DNA from: Planctomycetaceae bacterium
GTDB lineage: Bacteria > Planctomycetota > Planctomycetia > Pirellulales > Pirellulaceae
DNA: 64,000 nucleotides
Direction: 5' to 3'
Assembly (NCBI GenBank): GCA_020638975.1
Contig: JACKHN010000014.1
Location: forward strand, 1 to 64,000
Part shown: one piece after another, positions 16,382 through 25,707 of the stretch
Numbering within the stretch: position 1 is the first letter of the stretch
Layout of the letters: every line of letters begins with the position of its first letter
Translations under genes and position numbers: made by a program
The notes under the pieces: model-generated
What the model saw: the letters and a program-made list of their open reading frames with translations, nothing else
Databases searched by the model: none
Told to the model about the DNA's origin: nothing

Positions 16382-18667
16382 TTATTCTACCAACCCAGGT
16401 GGCATAAACGCAGCGACCTTGGCGATTTCAATCAGTAACTTGTTGATATTAAACTCGTGCTGCACGAACAAGTTCCGCAACTCGTCGCGTTTGCCCAGAC
16501 CAAATGCCTGAACCGGTTGCTTCACAGCATATTGAAACAATCGTTCGGCGAAAGCCGCGTGTACTTCCGTGTTGCCCGCTAAAAATTCGGCCAACTCGCG
16601 GGCACCGTTAAACTCTGCCTTCTCGCCGGAAATCGTCTGGTAATAGCCGGATGCGTCGACCGGGCGACCACCTTCCTCTTTACGAAATCGTCCCACCGCA
16701 TCGTAATGTTCCAGTGAAAACCCGAGCGGATTGATCATTTCGTGACACAAGGCACAAGCCGGAGGGCCGGTTTGCAGGGCAATTCGCTCGCGCGTTGTTA
16801 GGTCAGGGTGCAGATCGGCCGGAATTGGTGTGACCGCTTCTTTGGGCGGCTTCAATGTGCGGCCGAGCAGATTCCGGGCGAGGAAGACACCTCGATGGAT
16901 CGGGGAACTCGTCGCGTGGTAGGCGAAGCCTGTCATCATGTACGGGTGCGATAAAACGCCCGACCGTTCGACGGGATCAACAGCAACTCTCGCGAACGGG
17001 GCGTTATCCGGTGCTTCAATACCATAGAACTTGGCTAACCGATTATTCGCGTAGAGGCCATCCGATAAAAGCAACTGTCGAAAGTCCGCATGCTCGCTCC
17101 AAATGACTTCTTCCAGCAGCAGGTCGAGCGAAGTCCGCAGATCGGCAACAAGCTCGGGCGAGAACTCCGGATACAGCTCTTGGTCCTTGGCAAGGTCCTC
17201 GAAGTCGTCCAACTTCAGCCACTGATGCAGGAACTCGCGCAGCTTTGACTTTGCTCGCGGATCTTGCACCATGCGCTCTGCCTGACGCGCGACTTGCTCG
17301 GGTTTCATCAGATCGCCTCGCAAGGACGCTTGCCAAAGCACATCGTCCGGCAACGAATCCCACAAGGTAAACGAAAGCCGAGCCGCAACATCGAAGCTAT
17401 CGTTGGTCCCTTCAACTTCGCGGAACAAGAATCGAGGCGACTTCAGCGTCAACAGAACAACTCGTTTCACGGCTGTTGTTGCATCGCCTGATTCGTTGAA
17501 GTGTCTATCGACGTACAACTCACGCTCAGCATCCGACAGCGGACGGCGAAACGCTCGTTCCACGAATTTCGCACAGAAAGCACGAAGCTTGGTATCACGA
17601 TCCGAGTCGTCTTGCTTGACTCCGGAGTATTCTCGTAGGTGTGCGACGATTTTATTAGCGACTTCGATCGCGGCGAAAGTCGTGGCTTCGTCCCAGGCTT
17701 TCGAAACGGCGGTACCACGTTCATAGCCCACACTTTTATCATCGGGCGGAAACGGTGTTTCTACGATCAGTGTGTCGCGCGCGCCGCTTGGTGTAAGATT
17801 CCGTTCGGGGATGATCTCCACTTCGCGATGTGGCGGCTTCCACAACAGTCGAATTGACGCCTTCTTCTCTTTGAACTTGAAGAACTCGAGTCGCAGCGGA
17901 TAGCTTCGCCCGCCGAGCAGTTTGATCGTCGCGCGAAACTCGTTGTCGCTGCCCGAACGAACCCAGGCGTCGATCAGAGCGTTCTCGCGATCGTTGATCC
18001 ACAGCCGCGCTCCATTATCGGTATGCACGATGAATTCGTACTCGCCCGTGTCCGGTGCAATCACCGATCCCTGCCACTTCATCGAGAACTCTTCCTTGCC
18101 AAACTTCTCGCCGGGGTTCCCTTCGCCGAAATCGAAGTCGACCGTCGCATCCATTCTCTCGATCAACCGCTTGTCTCGTTGAAAGTTCCGCGAGTTGAAG
18201 TATTCGGCGCTCAGCCCGCGACGATCATCCCAGCGGCTTGCTCCGGTAAATCCGGCGAGCAAATCGGTGATGGTGTTCTGGTACTGCCGCACGGTCAACC
18301 GAGACAACTCGACGCGAGGCGGTTTGTTGCGTGCCTGTGCGATGGGTGAATAGAAGGCCTCGTAGATATACTCCGCGACTGCCTTCGCCTCGTCACCAAC
18401 AACCTGGTCGGGATCTTCTTCCGGCATCGTGTCGACGATGACTTCGATCAAGTCCTTTAGCGAACGGTCGCCGATCAGCGGCTCGGGCTGCTTCTCTTCG
18501 ACTCCTTCACCCTCGACCCCGTGGCAACTTGCACAATATTGTTCGTAGATACGCTGCCCAGCAACATTGTCGACCACTTCGGCAAGCGCGTTCGCGGCGG
18601 CGCACAGTGCGACCACGAACACGCCGAGCAGGCGCAAATTTTTCGTGTTCTTCGCAGTGCGGATCAC
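16382..18667 (-). CDS. DUF1587/PA14/DUF1595/DUF1592/DUF1588/DUF1585 heme protein
   Basis: 761 residues. A signal peptide (~1-29) is followed by a cytochrome c-like domain with one heme motif, C45-A-S-C48-H49. Next come a DUF1587 segment (PPRVELSRLTVRQYQNTITDLLAGF, ~117-141), a PA14 lectin-like domain (~150-290, GLSAEYFNSRNFQ... to IRLLWKPP), DUF1595 (~355-400), DUF1592 (~405-535), DUF1588 with CALCHEMINPLGF (~640-655), and DUF1585 at the end. This architecture is characteristic of planctomycetes and is always extracytoplasmic. The insertion of PA14 suggests carbohydrate binding. Translation starts at GTG (18667). Partner of the DUF1552 gene downstream. Function unknown; an oxidative or heme-dependent role in polymer breakdown is an inference. 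Confidence 0.88.
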   Translation of the reverse strand: MIRTAKNTKNLRLLGVFVVALCAAANALAEVVDNVAGQRIYEQYCASCHGVEGEGVEEKQPEPLIGDRSLKDLIEVIVDTMPEEDPDQVVGDEAKAVAEYIYEAFYSPIAQARNKPPRVELSRLTVRQYQNTITDLLAGFTGASRWDDRRGLSAEYFNSRNFQRDKRLIERMDATVDFDFGEGNPGEKFGKEEFSMKWQGSVIAPDTGEYEFIVHTDNGARLWINDRENALIDAWVRSGSDNEFRATIKLLGGRSYPLRLEFFKFKEKKASIRLLWKPPHREVEIIPERNLTPSGARDTLIVETPFPPDDKSVGYERGTAVSKAWDEATTFAAIEVANKIVAHLREYSGVKQDDSDRDTKLRAFCAKFVERAFRRPLSDAERELYVDRHFNESGDATTAVKRVVLLTLKSPRFLFREVEGTNDSFDVAARLSFTLWDSLPDDVLWQASLRGDLMKPEQVARQAERMVQDPRAKSKLREFLHQWLKLDDFEDLAKDQELYPEFSPELVADLRTSLDLLLEEVIWSEHADFRQLLLSDGLYANNRLAKFYGIEAPDNAPFARVAVDPVERSGVLSHPYMMTGFAYHATSSPIHRGVFLARNLLGRTLKPPKEAVTPIPADLHPDLTTRERIALQTGPPACALCHEMINPLGFSLEHYDAVGRFRKEEGGRPVDASGYYQTISGEKAEFNGARELAEFLAGNTEVHAAFAERLFQYAVKQPVQAFGLGKRDELRNLFVQHEFNINKLLIEIAKVAAFMPPGLVE

Positions 18668-18821
18668 GTGCCAACTCGGTGGGACAAAGGGGTTGCTGGC
18701 GAATCTGTTCGGCGGGAGGGAGTTCGACGGGGGGAGACATCTCGTGTATGTCTATCCAATACGTTAAAAACAGGCGAGTCGAGTGTCAAGAACGGTTGAC
18801 GAGCTACCAACGGATACCAAC

Positions 18822-19163
18822 ATGAGCCAAGTCACGATCTACCACAATCCACGCTGCACCAAGAGCCGGCAAACGCTGGCCCTGCTGAGCGAACGCGGAA
18901 TCGAACCGACCGTCGTCGAGTACCTCAAAAATCCCCCGAACGAGGCGACGATTCGTAAGCTGCTGAAGAAACTCGGCTTGGAAGCTGCACAACTCATTCG
19001 TCGCAAGGAATACGCGGCGTTAGGTCTCGCTGGCACGGACGATCCGCAGACGCTAATCGCGCACATGGCAGCGCATCCCGAGATCATTGAACGTCCCATC
19101 GTGGTCTGCGGCGACAAGGCTCGATTGGGGCGACCGCCAGAGCAGGTGTTGGAGATTCTCTAG
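18822..19163 (+). CDS. arsC: ArsC family arsenate reductase (glutaredoxin type)
   Basis: 113 residues of the ArsC/Spx thioredoxin-fold family. The catalytic cysteine lies in YHNPRCTKSRQTL near the N terminus, and the C-terminal RPIVVCGDKARLGRPPEQVLEIL has the conserved arginines of glutaredoxin-dependent arsenate reductases. The ATG at 18822 is chosen because the beta strand QVTIYHNPRC must start there; an in-frame ATG 13 codons upstream lies in noncoding-looking sequence. The gene is not accompanied by arsR or an arsenite pump, so its role in resistance is uncertain. It converges with larA at 9 bp. Confidence 0.9.
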   Translation: MSQVTIYHNPRCTKSRQTLALLSERGIEPTVVEYLKNPPNEATIRKLLKKLGLEAAQLIRRKEYAALGLAGTDDPQTLIAHMAAHPEIIERPIVVCGDKARLGRPPEQVLEIL

Positions 19164-19171
19164 CGGCGGTA

Positions 19172-20443
19172 TTAGGCCACTTGAGCCAGCACGTAGGGGC
19201 CTTTGGGAATCACGGCCATCGTGGCATCGTCGCCGTACTCGTTGAGCGAGTCAGCGACCGCTTGCTCGATGCTGGGGGCGCTCTCGACGAACAGCTTGTT
19301 GATTGTTTCGGCAGGCAGTCCATCGCTGACGATCTTGACCTTGGCCTTGCGACACACCTTAGCCAACTCTTCCAATTGCCATTGGTCCATCACGAAGTAA
19401 TCCTTACCCAGGATTCGCTCCATGAAAATCTCCAAGTTTTCGTTCTCCTCGAACAGTTGCTCGAACTGCGGGCTGCCGATGCCTTCGGTCAGACTTGCCG
19501 CCAAGATGATCGTTCCGCCTTGCTTGACGATTGGCAACGCGCCGGTCAGTCCTTTGACGGCTTGATAGAACGTGGTGTCTAGTGGATAACCGGCGCAACT
19601 GGTAACCACGATGTCGACCGGCTCGGGAACCGTGTCGCGAACGACGTCACGCACGAATTCGACGCCTTCTTGGAACGCTTCGACCATGTCGCCCGCCACG
19701 AACTTCAAAGCTCGTCGCTGCGAGTCGATGACCACATTCACAATGAAGTCGCAGCCCGTCTTGCGACCGATCCAAGTGTTCTCTTCGTGGACAGGATTGC
19801 CTTCCAAGATGCCACAGTCCGCCATCGGGCTTTCGAGGAAATCGGGACCGTGCCAGACCTTTACCGTTTCGAGGGCCGCGATGCCGGGACAAATCAACTT
19901 GCGACCGCCCGAGAAGCCGGCCATCAAATGCGGCTCGATCAAGCCGGTCGTAATCTTTAGATCCGCATTGACGTAATGCGAGTCGATCCAGATGGGCACA
20001 CCGCGTGGGCTGTCGCCTAGATAAGTATGCTCCTCGAGCACTTGGCCATGATGATTCTCGATTCGGTAGTTGCTGGCGATGTACTCACCAACGATCTCGA
20101 TCAATTCATCTCCGACGTTGGGCCGATGAAGACCCGTTGCGATTAAGATGGTGATCTTGTCGCGCGGGATGCCAGACGCTTCGAGCGTTGCCAGCATAGG
20201 CCGCAACATCATCTCGTTGGGCACAGGCCGCGTGATGTCACAGATGACGATGCACGCATCGGTGCGGCCCTTGGCAAGTTTCGCCAACGGGGCCGTGCCG
20301 GTCGGATTCTTTAAGACTTCACGCAGTGCGGCGTCAGGATCGGGAAGAGGCGTCGCGTTCTTATAGGCCAACGTCCGCATGCCCGGTCGATCGGGAAGTT
20401 CGACTTCCAAACCGGTTCGACCGTATTCCAATCGCACGCGCAT
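19172..20443 (-). CDS. larA: Nickel-dependent lactate racemase family (LarA)
   Basis: 423 residues, full length for LarA (DUF2088). Motifs present: DITRPVPN (69-76), TGLHRP (H106), IEPHLMAGFSGGRK (H172, K182) and KVWHGP (H198). These correspond in spacing to the four residues that anchor the nickel pincer cofactor in the Lactiplantibacillus enzyme (two His ligands, the thioamide-linked Lys and the third His). The protein therefore probably binds the cofactor; the substrate may be lactate or another 2-hydroxyacid, since the family is broad. LarB, LarC and LarE, which build the cofactor, are not in this window. The start ATG at 20443 has no close upstream partner gene. Confidence 0.88.
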   Translation of the reverse strand: MRVRLEYGRTGLEVELPDRPGMRTLAYKNATPLPDPDAALREVLKNPTGTAPLAKLAKGRTDACIVICDITRPVPNEMMLRPMLATLEASGIPRDKITILIATGLHRPNVGDELIEIVGEYIASNYRIENHHGQVLEEHTYLGDSPRGVPIWIDSHYVNADLKITTGLIEPHLMAGFSGGRKLICPGIAALETVKVWHGPDFLESPMADCGILEGNPVHEENTWIGRKTGCDFIVNVVIDSQRRALKFVAGDMVEAFQEGVEFVRDVVRDTVPEPVDIVVTSCAGYPLDTTFYQAVKGLTGALPIVKQGGTIILAASLTEGIGSPQFEQLFEENENLEIFMERILGKDYFVMDQWQLEELAKVCRKAKVKIVSDGLPAETINKLFVESAPSIEQAVADSLNEYGDDATMAVIPKGPYVLAQVA

Positions 20444-20480
20444 GAGCCACCTCGATCGCGAGATCCGACGACAGACAAGA

Positions 20481-20708
20481 CTACTTCTTCTTGCCCTTCT
20501 TGTCGTCTACTGCTTCTTCTTCCTTCTTCACCTTCTTTTTCTTCTTCAACGCCAGCTTCTGGACGCGAACCTTCGGCATGCCGAGGATATTGTCGCCTTC
20601 GGACCAACGATCCGCCGCTTTCAGCTTTTCCAGCCGCTCGGCTCGCGTCAGCACATTCCGCGAACGCAACATTCCAGCCTTCACTTTGAGGCTTTTATCG
20701 ATTGTCAT
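20481..20708 (-). CDS. PVC-type small basic protein
   Basis: 75 residues beginning MTIDKSLKVKAGMLRSRNVLTRAERLEKL and ending in a long Lys/Glu-rich tail (KKKKKVKKEEEAVDDKKGKKK). The N-terminal half matches the short, highly conserved basic protein of chlamydiae, verrucomicrobia and planctomycetes, thought to be ribosome- or rRNA-associated on the basis of charge and conservation. The ATG at 20708 is preferred to the longer open frame, because the extra upstream residues are the translation of a MITE (20793-20893). An AAGGA stands 11 nt before it. Confidence 0.85.
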   Translation of the reverse strand: MTIDKSLKVKAGMLRSRNVLTRAERLEKLKAADRWSEGDNILGMPKVRVQKLALKKKKKVKKEEEAVDDKKGKKK

Positions 20709-20792
20709 CTGTCTATATTCCTTCTCGCTAAGCTCAACGAATCTCACAATATACGTGCGGAATCGGTTGCGTACAACCTCGACAAACGAAAG

Positions 20793-20893
20793 GGTAGTGG
20801 TACATTTTGCCGTAAGTTGGGCACTCCTGCCCGACAAAAGACGGCCAAGAGTGGCCGTCCTACCTTTCAGGAACTTCAAACTGTACCACTACT
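20793..20893. mobile_element. MITE, family I copy 1
   Basis: 101-bp element with perfect 11-bp terminal inverted repeats GTAGTGGTACA/TGTACCACTAC (20794-20804, 20882-20892), extending to 15 of 16. It is flanked by near-identical 8-bp repeats AACGAAAG (20785-20792) and AACGAATG (20894-20901). Inside are two hairpins: GTTGGGC-ACTCCT-GCCCGAC and GACGGCCA-AGAG-TGGCCGTC. Related copies are at 42797 and 47350. No coding capacity. Confidence 0.9.
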
Positions 20894-20985
20894 AACGAAT
20901 GCGAGTGGACTTTCCAGCCGGGAGACAGACCAATTCGTTTCAGCGTAGTAACATCTTTGGTGTCAGTCTTTTACGTACTGGCAAC

Positions 20986-21393
20986 CTAGTCGCGACGGAA
21001 TCTGCGCGGGAGCAGCTCGGCGAGGCTAACCTGTTCCACCTGCCTGTCGGACCGAGTGTCAACGATCAGAATCGGCAGGTCGTCACAGAATTCGGCGAGG
21101 ACCTGGCGGCAGGCTCCGCAGGGCGAGTAGCCGCCCTCGGTTGCAACCGCCATCGCCAAAAATCGCGTCTGTCCCGCTGCCACAGCCGCGAAGATGGCCG
21201 TTCGTTCCGCGCAATTCGTCAGCCCATAGGAGGCATTCTCTACGTTGCAGCCAATGAAGATCTGGCCATTCTCGGCCAAGACGGCTGCGCCGACGGAGAA
21301 CTTCGAGTAGGGAGCGTAGGCCTGTTGGCGAGCCGCGACCGCAGCGTCGATCAACTTTTGGTTTTGTTCTTCCGTGAGATCACGCATTGTCAT
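20986..21393 (-). CDS. cdd: Cytidine deaminase
   Basis: 135 residues, the size of homotetrameric cytidine deaminases. Zinc site: C61-A-E63 in NCAERTAIFAA and P-C92-GAC95 in SPCGACRQVLAEF, with E63 as proton shuttle. YAPYSKFSVGAA near residue 26 and the GCNVENASYG loop bind the nucleoside. It deaminates cytidine/deoxycytidine to uridine/deoxyuridine in pyrimidine salvage. Its ATG (21393) overlaps the stop of the upstream phosphorylase gene as ATGA, so the two are translationally coupled: the deaminase makes uridine and the phosphorylase cleaves it. Confidence 0.95.
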   Translation of the reverse strand: MTMRDLTEEQNQKLIDAAVAARQQAYAPYSKFSVGAAVLAENGQIFIGCNVENASYGLTNCAERTAIFAAVAAGQTRFLAMAVATEGGYSPCGACRQVLAEFCDDLPILIVDTRSDRQVEQVSLAELLPRRFRRD

Positions 21394-22679
21394 TCCGGAT
21401 AGCGATCGATTATCAGCGGAGGCACGGGCATCGGTTCATCCTGCAAGTGGAAGGAATTCTCAATTGATCGCCGAGTCCCTTCAACATCTTGTCCGTTGGC
21501 GAAGATCCTCGCCAGAGGCCGCCCACGTTCCACTCGATCACCAATCGATACGAGCGTCTCCATTCCGACCGAATGATCGATCGAATCTGACATAATCCGA
21601 CGGCCCCCACCAAGATGAATGATCTCGTAGCCTAGTGCCTCGACATCGATCGCACTCACGAACCCTGAAGCTGTCGCTTCGACGATCATTGCGGGCGCGA
21701 TCGGCCGCGGCGCGTCCAAGTCGCCACCCTGAGCCGCGACCATCTCGCGAAACTTTTCCAGGCCGGAGCCCGAATCGATGTGTTGTTGCATCAAAATGGA
21801 TCCCTCATCAAGCGACTGGACCATTGCGGTTGCAACCAGCAACTCGGCTCCCAAGGATCTGGTCAGTGCGGTCAAATCATCGGGGCCGTCGCCCGCCAGC
21901 GCTGCTACGGTTTCATCGACCTCAACCGCATTGCCCGCCATGCGTCCAAGCGGTTGCGACATGTCGGTGATCAAAGCCGTTGTTGGCACTCCCATCCGAC
22001 GACCTGTTTCAACCAACGACAGAGCTAAGGCTCGGGCTTGATCAAGCGTCTTCATGAATGCGCCCGATCCAACCTTCACGTCCAGCACCAGTGCATCAAG
22101 ACCTTCGGCCAACTTCTTGCTCATGATGCTCGCGGTGATCAGCGGAATCGAAGCAACGGTTGCCGTGACGTCTCGCAACGCATAAAGCTTTCGATCTGCG
22201 GGCGCTATCTCGGCACTGGCTCCCGTTATCACACAGCCAACTCGATCGGTGATTTCATGAATTTCTGAAAGGGTTAGATCCGTCCTGAATCCTGGAATCG
22301 ATTCAAGCTTGTCCAGTGTTCCGCCCGTGGGACCGAGTCCTCGGCCCGAGATCATCGGCACTCGTAGCCCGCAGCAAGCCAGCAGTGGCGCGAGCAACAG
22401 AGAAACCTTGTCGCCTACTCCACCGGTCGAGTGCTTGTCAACGCACGGTGAACCTTCGGGCCAAGTGAGTGTGATGCCCGACGCCAGCATGTGCTCTGTG
22501 AGCGATGCCGTCTCGTCCGCGCTCATCCCACGCAAATAGACGGCCATCGCCAACGCACTCATCTGATAGTCAGGTACGTCGCCGGTTGTGAAGCCACTGA
22601 TAAAGGCTGCAATCTCGCCGTCCGTCAGCGCAGCGCCATCCCGCTTCTTGGCAATCACATTCGCAGGATTAAAAAGCAT
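21390..22679 (-). CDS. deoA: Thymidine / pyrimidine-nucleoside phosphorylase
   Basis: 429 residues, full length for the family. The signature KHSTGGVGDKVSLLLAPLLACCG (~81-103) binds phosphate and nucleoside. The N-terminal helical domain (NPANVIAKKRDGAALTDGEIAAFISGFTTGDVPDYQMSALAMAVYLRGM) and the C-terminal ALGYEIIHLGGGRR domain are both present. It catalyses phosphorolysis of pyrimidine nucleosides to base plus (deoxy)ribose-1-phosphate. Whether thymidine or uridine is preferred cannot be decided by eye. Coupled to cdd by an ATGA overlap. Confidence 0.93.
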   Translation of the reverse strand: MLFNPANVIAKKRDGAALTDGEIAAFISGFTTGDVPDYQMSALAMAVYLRGMSADETASLTEHMLASGITLTWPEGSPCVDKHSTGGVGDKVSLLLAPLLACCGLRVPMISGRGLGPTGGTLDKLESIPGFRTDLTLSEIHEITDRVGCVITGASAEIAPADRKLYALRDVTATVASIPLITASIMSKKLAEGLDALVLDVKVGSGAFMKTLDQARALALSLVETGRRMGVPTTALITDMSQPLGRMAGNAVEVDETVAALAGDGPDDLTALTRSLGAELLVATAMVQSLDEGSILMQQHIDSGSGLEKFREMVAAQGGDLDAPRPIAPAMIVEATASGFVSAIDVEALGYEIIHLGGGRRIMSDSIDHSVGMETLVSIGDRVERGRPLARIFANGQDVEGTRRSIENSFHLQDEPMPVPPLIIDRYPE

Positions 22680-22729
22680 CGCATCGTTCGCGGAGGTGTC
22701 TTATCTTTCCGCCCCCATTTTCCTGCCCT

Positions 22730-22751
22730 GTCGCCCCAACACAAGGGCGAC
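22730..22751. terminator. Hairpin downstream of the ABC exporter operon
   Basis: Perfect 7-bp stem GTCGCCC/GGGCGAC with an 8-nt loop, 44-65 bp after the stop of the permease gene and before deoA (both reverse strand). No U-tract follows, so termination is only suggested by position. Confidence 0.35.
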
Positions 22752-22794
22752 GGATGGCGACAAGTGAATGTGAGGACAGAAATGCGCAGGCTGG

Positions 22795-24390
22795 TTAGCG
22801 GTGTCGATTCCACCAAATCGCAACGGGCACGGCGGCGATGCAGACGAAAGGGAGGACGCAGGTTGACAAGAGAAACCCAATCTCCTGACTCATGCGTGCA
22901 TTGGGTGGAGGCAAAAAACTGGCGAACAACAGCCCCGTAGCGACCAGCAGCATGTAGACACCAGCCACCAGGGCGATGCGTGTTTTCGTTATTAGCCGCA
23001 ATCGAAATGCTGTTACATAGAGGGCCACAGTACCGCCAATGGTCACGCCAATCCAACCCCAGTTCAAGATGTCACTAGCGAGTTCATGCGGCAATAAGGC
23101 GGATAAACCCATTGGAATCACCGGGAACGCAACGACTGAAAGGCACACGGATTTGATGAGCCAGGGACGCAAGATCGCAACGGAAGCTGCCAGACTGGTC
23201 AACGCCCAACTGGCTAGAGGCACAATGACCACGCCGATTATCAGAGCGCGCGGATCCGTGCCGGGTGGAACGAGGTCATCCCAACCGGTTGGGGCTTTTC
23301 CGATCGCGGCCATACACACGACGATTAGACAAATTCCGATCGCCCACACAAACCAAGTCCAGCAGACACTCTTGAAGATGTTGCGAAGCTTCACGTCCGC
23401 GAGCTGCGCGTCCGCGAGCGGTCGAGTGGCTAAATGTTCGTGGAAGTCAAATCGCTCGCCAACGTGCCCCAGAAACATCCCGATGATGGCACCGCTTATC
23501 AGTTGCAACCACGAACAAATCGCGATCCCTTGAACTACCGATTGCCACTCGAAGCGACCGGAAAGGTAGAAGCAGCACAGGATAATCGTGACCAGGATCG
23601 CTCCCGATGGCATCACGCGACCTCGTTGCGTCCACTCTGCCCAAAGTTCAGCAGACATTGGTGTCGCCGCGCGGTAGGTGGGGGTGAAGCTGATATCAAT
23701 CTTCGCGACCAGCCATCTCCCGATAGCCGTCAGCGAAACTACTTGGCCACGTCGTGCGAAGGTCAGTGCGACGAGTGAAAACGCACAAGCCGCAATAGGC
23801 ACAAGGATCATGAGGGCTACGTCGAGCGGCCTCATGGTGTTCCATTCCCGATGGAACGACTCAATGGTGTCGTTGACGCCATTCAAGACGAGGATGACGA
23901 TGCCAAGTGCCGTACTAACTCCGGCAACGATCGCCCCACGAAGCGTCGAAGAGGTCCAGATCATCCACCCGACAGCTTGGCACACAGAAACCATGCAGAC
24001 CGCGAGGACAGTTGGCTTTACGAGGCTCCACTGAGCGTTATAAAACCAATTCATCAGCAGCGCGATGGCCAGATAGCCGATCACCGTCGCGATCGCGCCA
24101 TTCAACATTGGTATCAAAACGGATGTGCGTATGGAAACCGGCAACGTAAATCGATACTGAGGCGAAGTGGTCGATTGGCAAATCACGGCAGCCAAGCCGA
24201 CGACGATAAAGACGAAACAGAACATGTGCAGGTGCTGAAACATCGCAGTGTCGGATGCGGAAAACCTATCGATCCGGAGTCCCCCGTACAACATCGTCAT
24301 CATGCCGGAGACCAACGCGATAACCATCAGCAATGGCCACCAGGCGTGCCGCCAGAACTCCCAGGTTAGTGCGAGAGGGATGGATTTCAT
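22795..24390 (-). CDS. ABC transporter permease (ABC-2-like)
   Basis: 531 residues from the ATG at 24390, which overlaps the stop of the ATPase gene as ATGA; upstream in-frame residues look untranslated. At least 11 hydrophobic segments are visible, starting with FWRHAWWPLLMVIALVSGMMTML and ending with VLPFVCIAAVPVAIWW, with a large central soluble loop (~250-290). It pairs with the adjacent ATPase and a YtrA-type GntR regulator. That trio is the usual layout of small exporters responding to cell-envelope stress or antibiotics. The substrate is unknown. Confidence 0.85.
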   Translation of the reverse strand: MKSIPLALTWEFWRHAWWPLLMVIALVSGMMTMLYGGLRIDRFSASDTAMFQHLHMFCFVFIVVGLAAVICQSTTSPQYRFTLPVSIRTSVLIPMLNGAIATVIGYLAIALLMNWFYNAQWSLVKPTVLAVCMVSVCQAVGWMIWTSSTLRGAIVAGVSTALGIVILVLNGVNDTIESFHREWNTMRPLDVALMILVPIAACAFSLVALTFARRGQVVSLTAIGRWLVAKIDISFTPTYRAATPMSAELWAEWTQRGRVMPSGAILVTIILCCFYLSGRFEWQSVVQGIAICSWLQLISGAIIGMFLGHVGERFDFHEHLATRPLADAQLADVKLRNIFKSVCWTWFVWAIGICLIVVCMAAIGKAPTGWDDLVPPGTDPRALIIGVVIVPLASWALTSLAASVAILRPWLIKSVCLSVVAFPVIPMGLSALLPHELASDILNWGWIGVTIGGTVALYVTAFRLRLITKTRIALVAGVYMLLVATGLLFASFLPPPNARMSQEIGFLLSTCVLPFVCIAAVPVAIWWNRHR

Positions 24391-25298
24391 GATGGTGTCC
24401 TCCCTGACGGCGATTGTACGGAACGTGCGCGGGCCAGGAACACGTCTTCGAGCGAGGGGCGGCGTTGTTCGACGATCGAGGCACCAACGGACGTGGCGGC
24501 AGATCGCAACTGTTCCAACTCGCCGTTGCAGACACATGTCCACTCGCGACCCTCGCCGCTCCATCCCAACCCGCCAGGCAAGGTTGGGTTTGACGTAAGC
24601 GATTCAGGGAATTGAAGCGTGAGCAAGTGATGTGCTTCGAGTATCTGATCGAGCGGGGCGCTGATGACAAGCCGCCCCAGATGCAACATCGCGACATGAT
24701 CCGCAACGCGTTCGACCTCGTCTAGCAAATGTGAAGAAAACAGAATCGTTCGACCTTCATCGGCAACGGTGCGAATGATTGCAGAAAGAATGTCACGACG
24801 AACGATTGGGTCCAGACCAGAAGACGGTTCGTCGAGCACCAGAAAATCTGGGCGATGAGCCAGAGCAGCGAGCAGTCCAACTCGCGCTCGCTGGCCGCGT
24901 GACAGCGATTTGATTCGCTGATCCCTTGCCAGTTCGAACATTTCGCGAAGTTCTTCGGCGTACTTCACATCCCATTTGGGATAGAACGCCTGCGAGTAGC
25001 TCATAAACTGACTAATTTGCATCCAATCGGGCATCTCGCGACTCTCGGACAAGTAGCCGATTCGACCGAGCACGCGAACCGGATCATCGACTGGATTCAA
25101 TCCGAAGACCGAAACTGTTCCCGCTTGGGCTTTCAGCAATCCAAGCAGATGTTTGATCAGCGTCGTCTTGCCAGCACCGTTCTCGCCTACCAACCCGAAG
25201 ACAATGCCGCGTGGGATGTTTAGTGTGATATCAGTCAGCGCTGTCTTGCGCCAGAAGCGACGAGTCAGGTCCCGGATTTCGACGATGTTTTCGCTCAT
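24387..25298 (-). CDS. ABC transporter ATP-binding protein
   Basis: 303 residues. Walker A GENGAGKTT (~37-45), signature SLSRGQRARVGL (LSRGQ instead of LSGGQ), Walker B FLVLDEPSSGLDP, and the H-loop SSHLLDEVERVADH. The last ~90 residues form an accessory C-terminal domain. It energises the permease encoded immediately downstream (ATGA overlap) and starts 7 bp after the stop of the GntR regulator. The three genes form one operon. Confidence 0.93.
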   Translation of the reverse strand: MSENIVEIRDLTRRFWRKTALTDITLNIPRGIVFGLVGENGAGKTTLIKHLLGLLKAQAGTVSVFGLNPVDDPVRVLGRIGYLSESREMPDWMQISQFMSYSQAFYPKWDVKYAEELREMFELARDQRIKSLSRGQRARVGLLAALAHRPDFLVLDEPSSGLDPIVRRDILSAIIRTVADEGRTILFSSHLLDEVERVADHVAMLHLGRLVISAPLDQILEAHHLLTLQFPESLTSNPTLPGGLGWSGEGREWTCVCNGELEQLRSAATSVGASIVEQRRPSLEDVFLARARSVQSPSGRTPS

Positions 25299-25304
25299 GA
25301 TGAT

Positions 25305-25682
25305 TTACCTCATCTGCTGGCTACGTTGACGGACCAGTTTGATCACGGCTTCCAAATCGACGTTCATGTGCCCGGCTTCGGCCAGCAGCATGTCGATTCG
25401 TTCGTTCAGAATCTTGTTTTGTTCGCGTTTGGCGAGCGGCGATACGCCTTCCGACACAAACACGCCCGAACCTCGCCGCGATTCCACGACACCATCCGAC
25501 TCCAACTCGCGGTAGGCGCGAGCAACGGTGTTTGGGTTGACGATCAATTGCTCGGCCAGCTTACGAACTGGCAGCAGTTGCTCGCCCTGTTTCAACCGTC
25601 CAGATGCAACCAGATACTTGATCTGATTCACGACTTGTTGATAGATCGGGACGCCGTCACTGGGTGAAACGTGAAGTTGCAT
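25305..25682 (-). CDS. GntR family regulator, YtrA subfamily
   Basis: 125 residues: a winged helix (PIYQQVVNQIKYLVASGRLKQGEQLLPVRKLAEQLIVNPNTVARAYRELESDGVVESRRGSGVFVS, ~12-77), followed by only ~45 residues of helical tail. This short form is typical of the YtrA subfamily, which represses linked ABC exporter genes. First gene of the operon with the ATPase and permease. A palindrome TGTATTAATACA with an extra half site lies 26-45 bp upstream and is the probable operator. Confidence 0.9.
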   Translation of the reverse strand: MQLHVSPSDGVPIYQQVVNQIKYLVASGRLKQGEQLLPVRKLAEQLIVNPNTVARAYRELESDGVVESRRGSGVFVSEGVSPLAKREQNKILNERIDMLLAEAGHMNVDLEAVIKLVRQRSQQMR

Positions 25683-25707
25683 ATCGGGTTTTCCGGATGA
25701 CTCACTG

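Noticed and set aside
20709..20879. Longer N terminus for the small basic protein
   Set aside because: The extra 57 codons are mostly the translation of a MITE and lack similarity to the family, which begins at MTIDKSLK.
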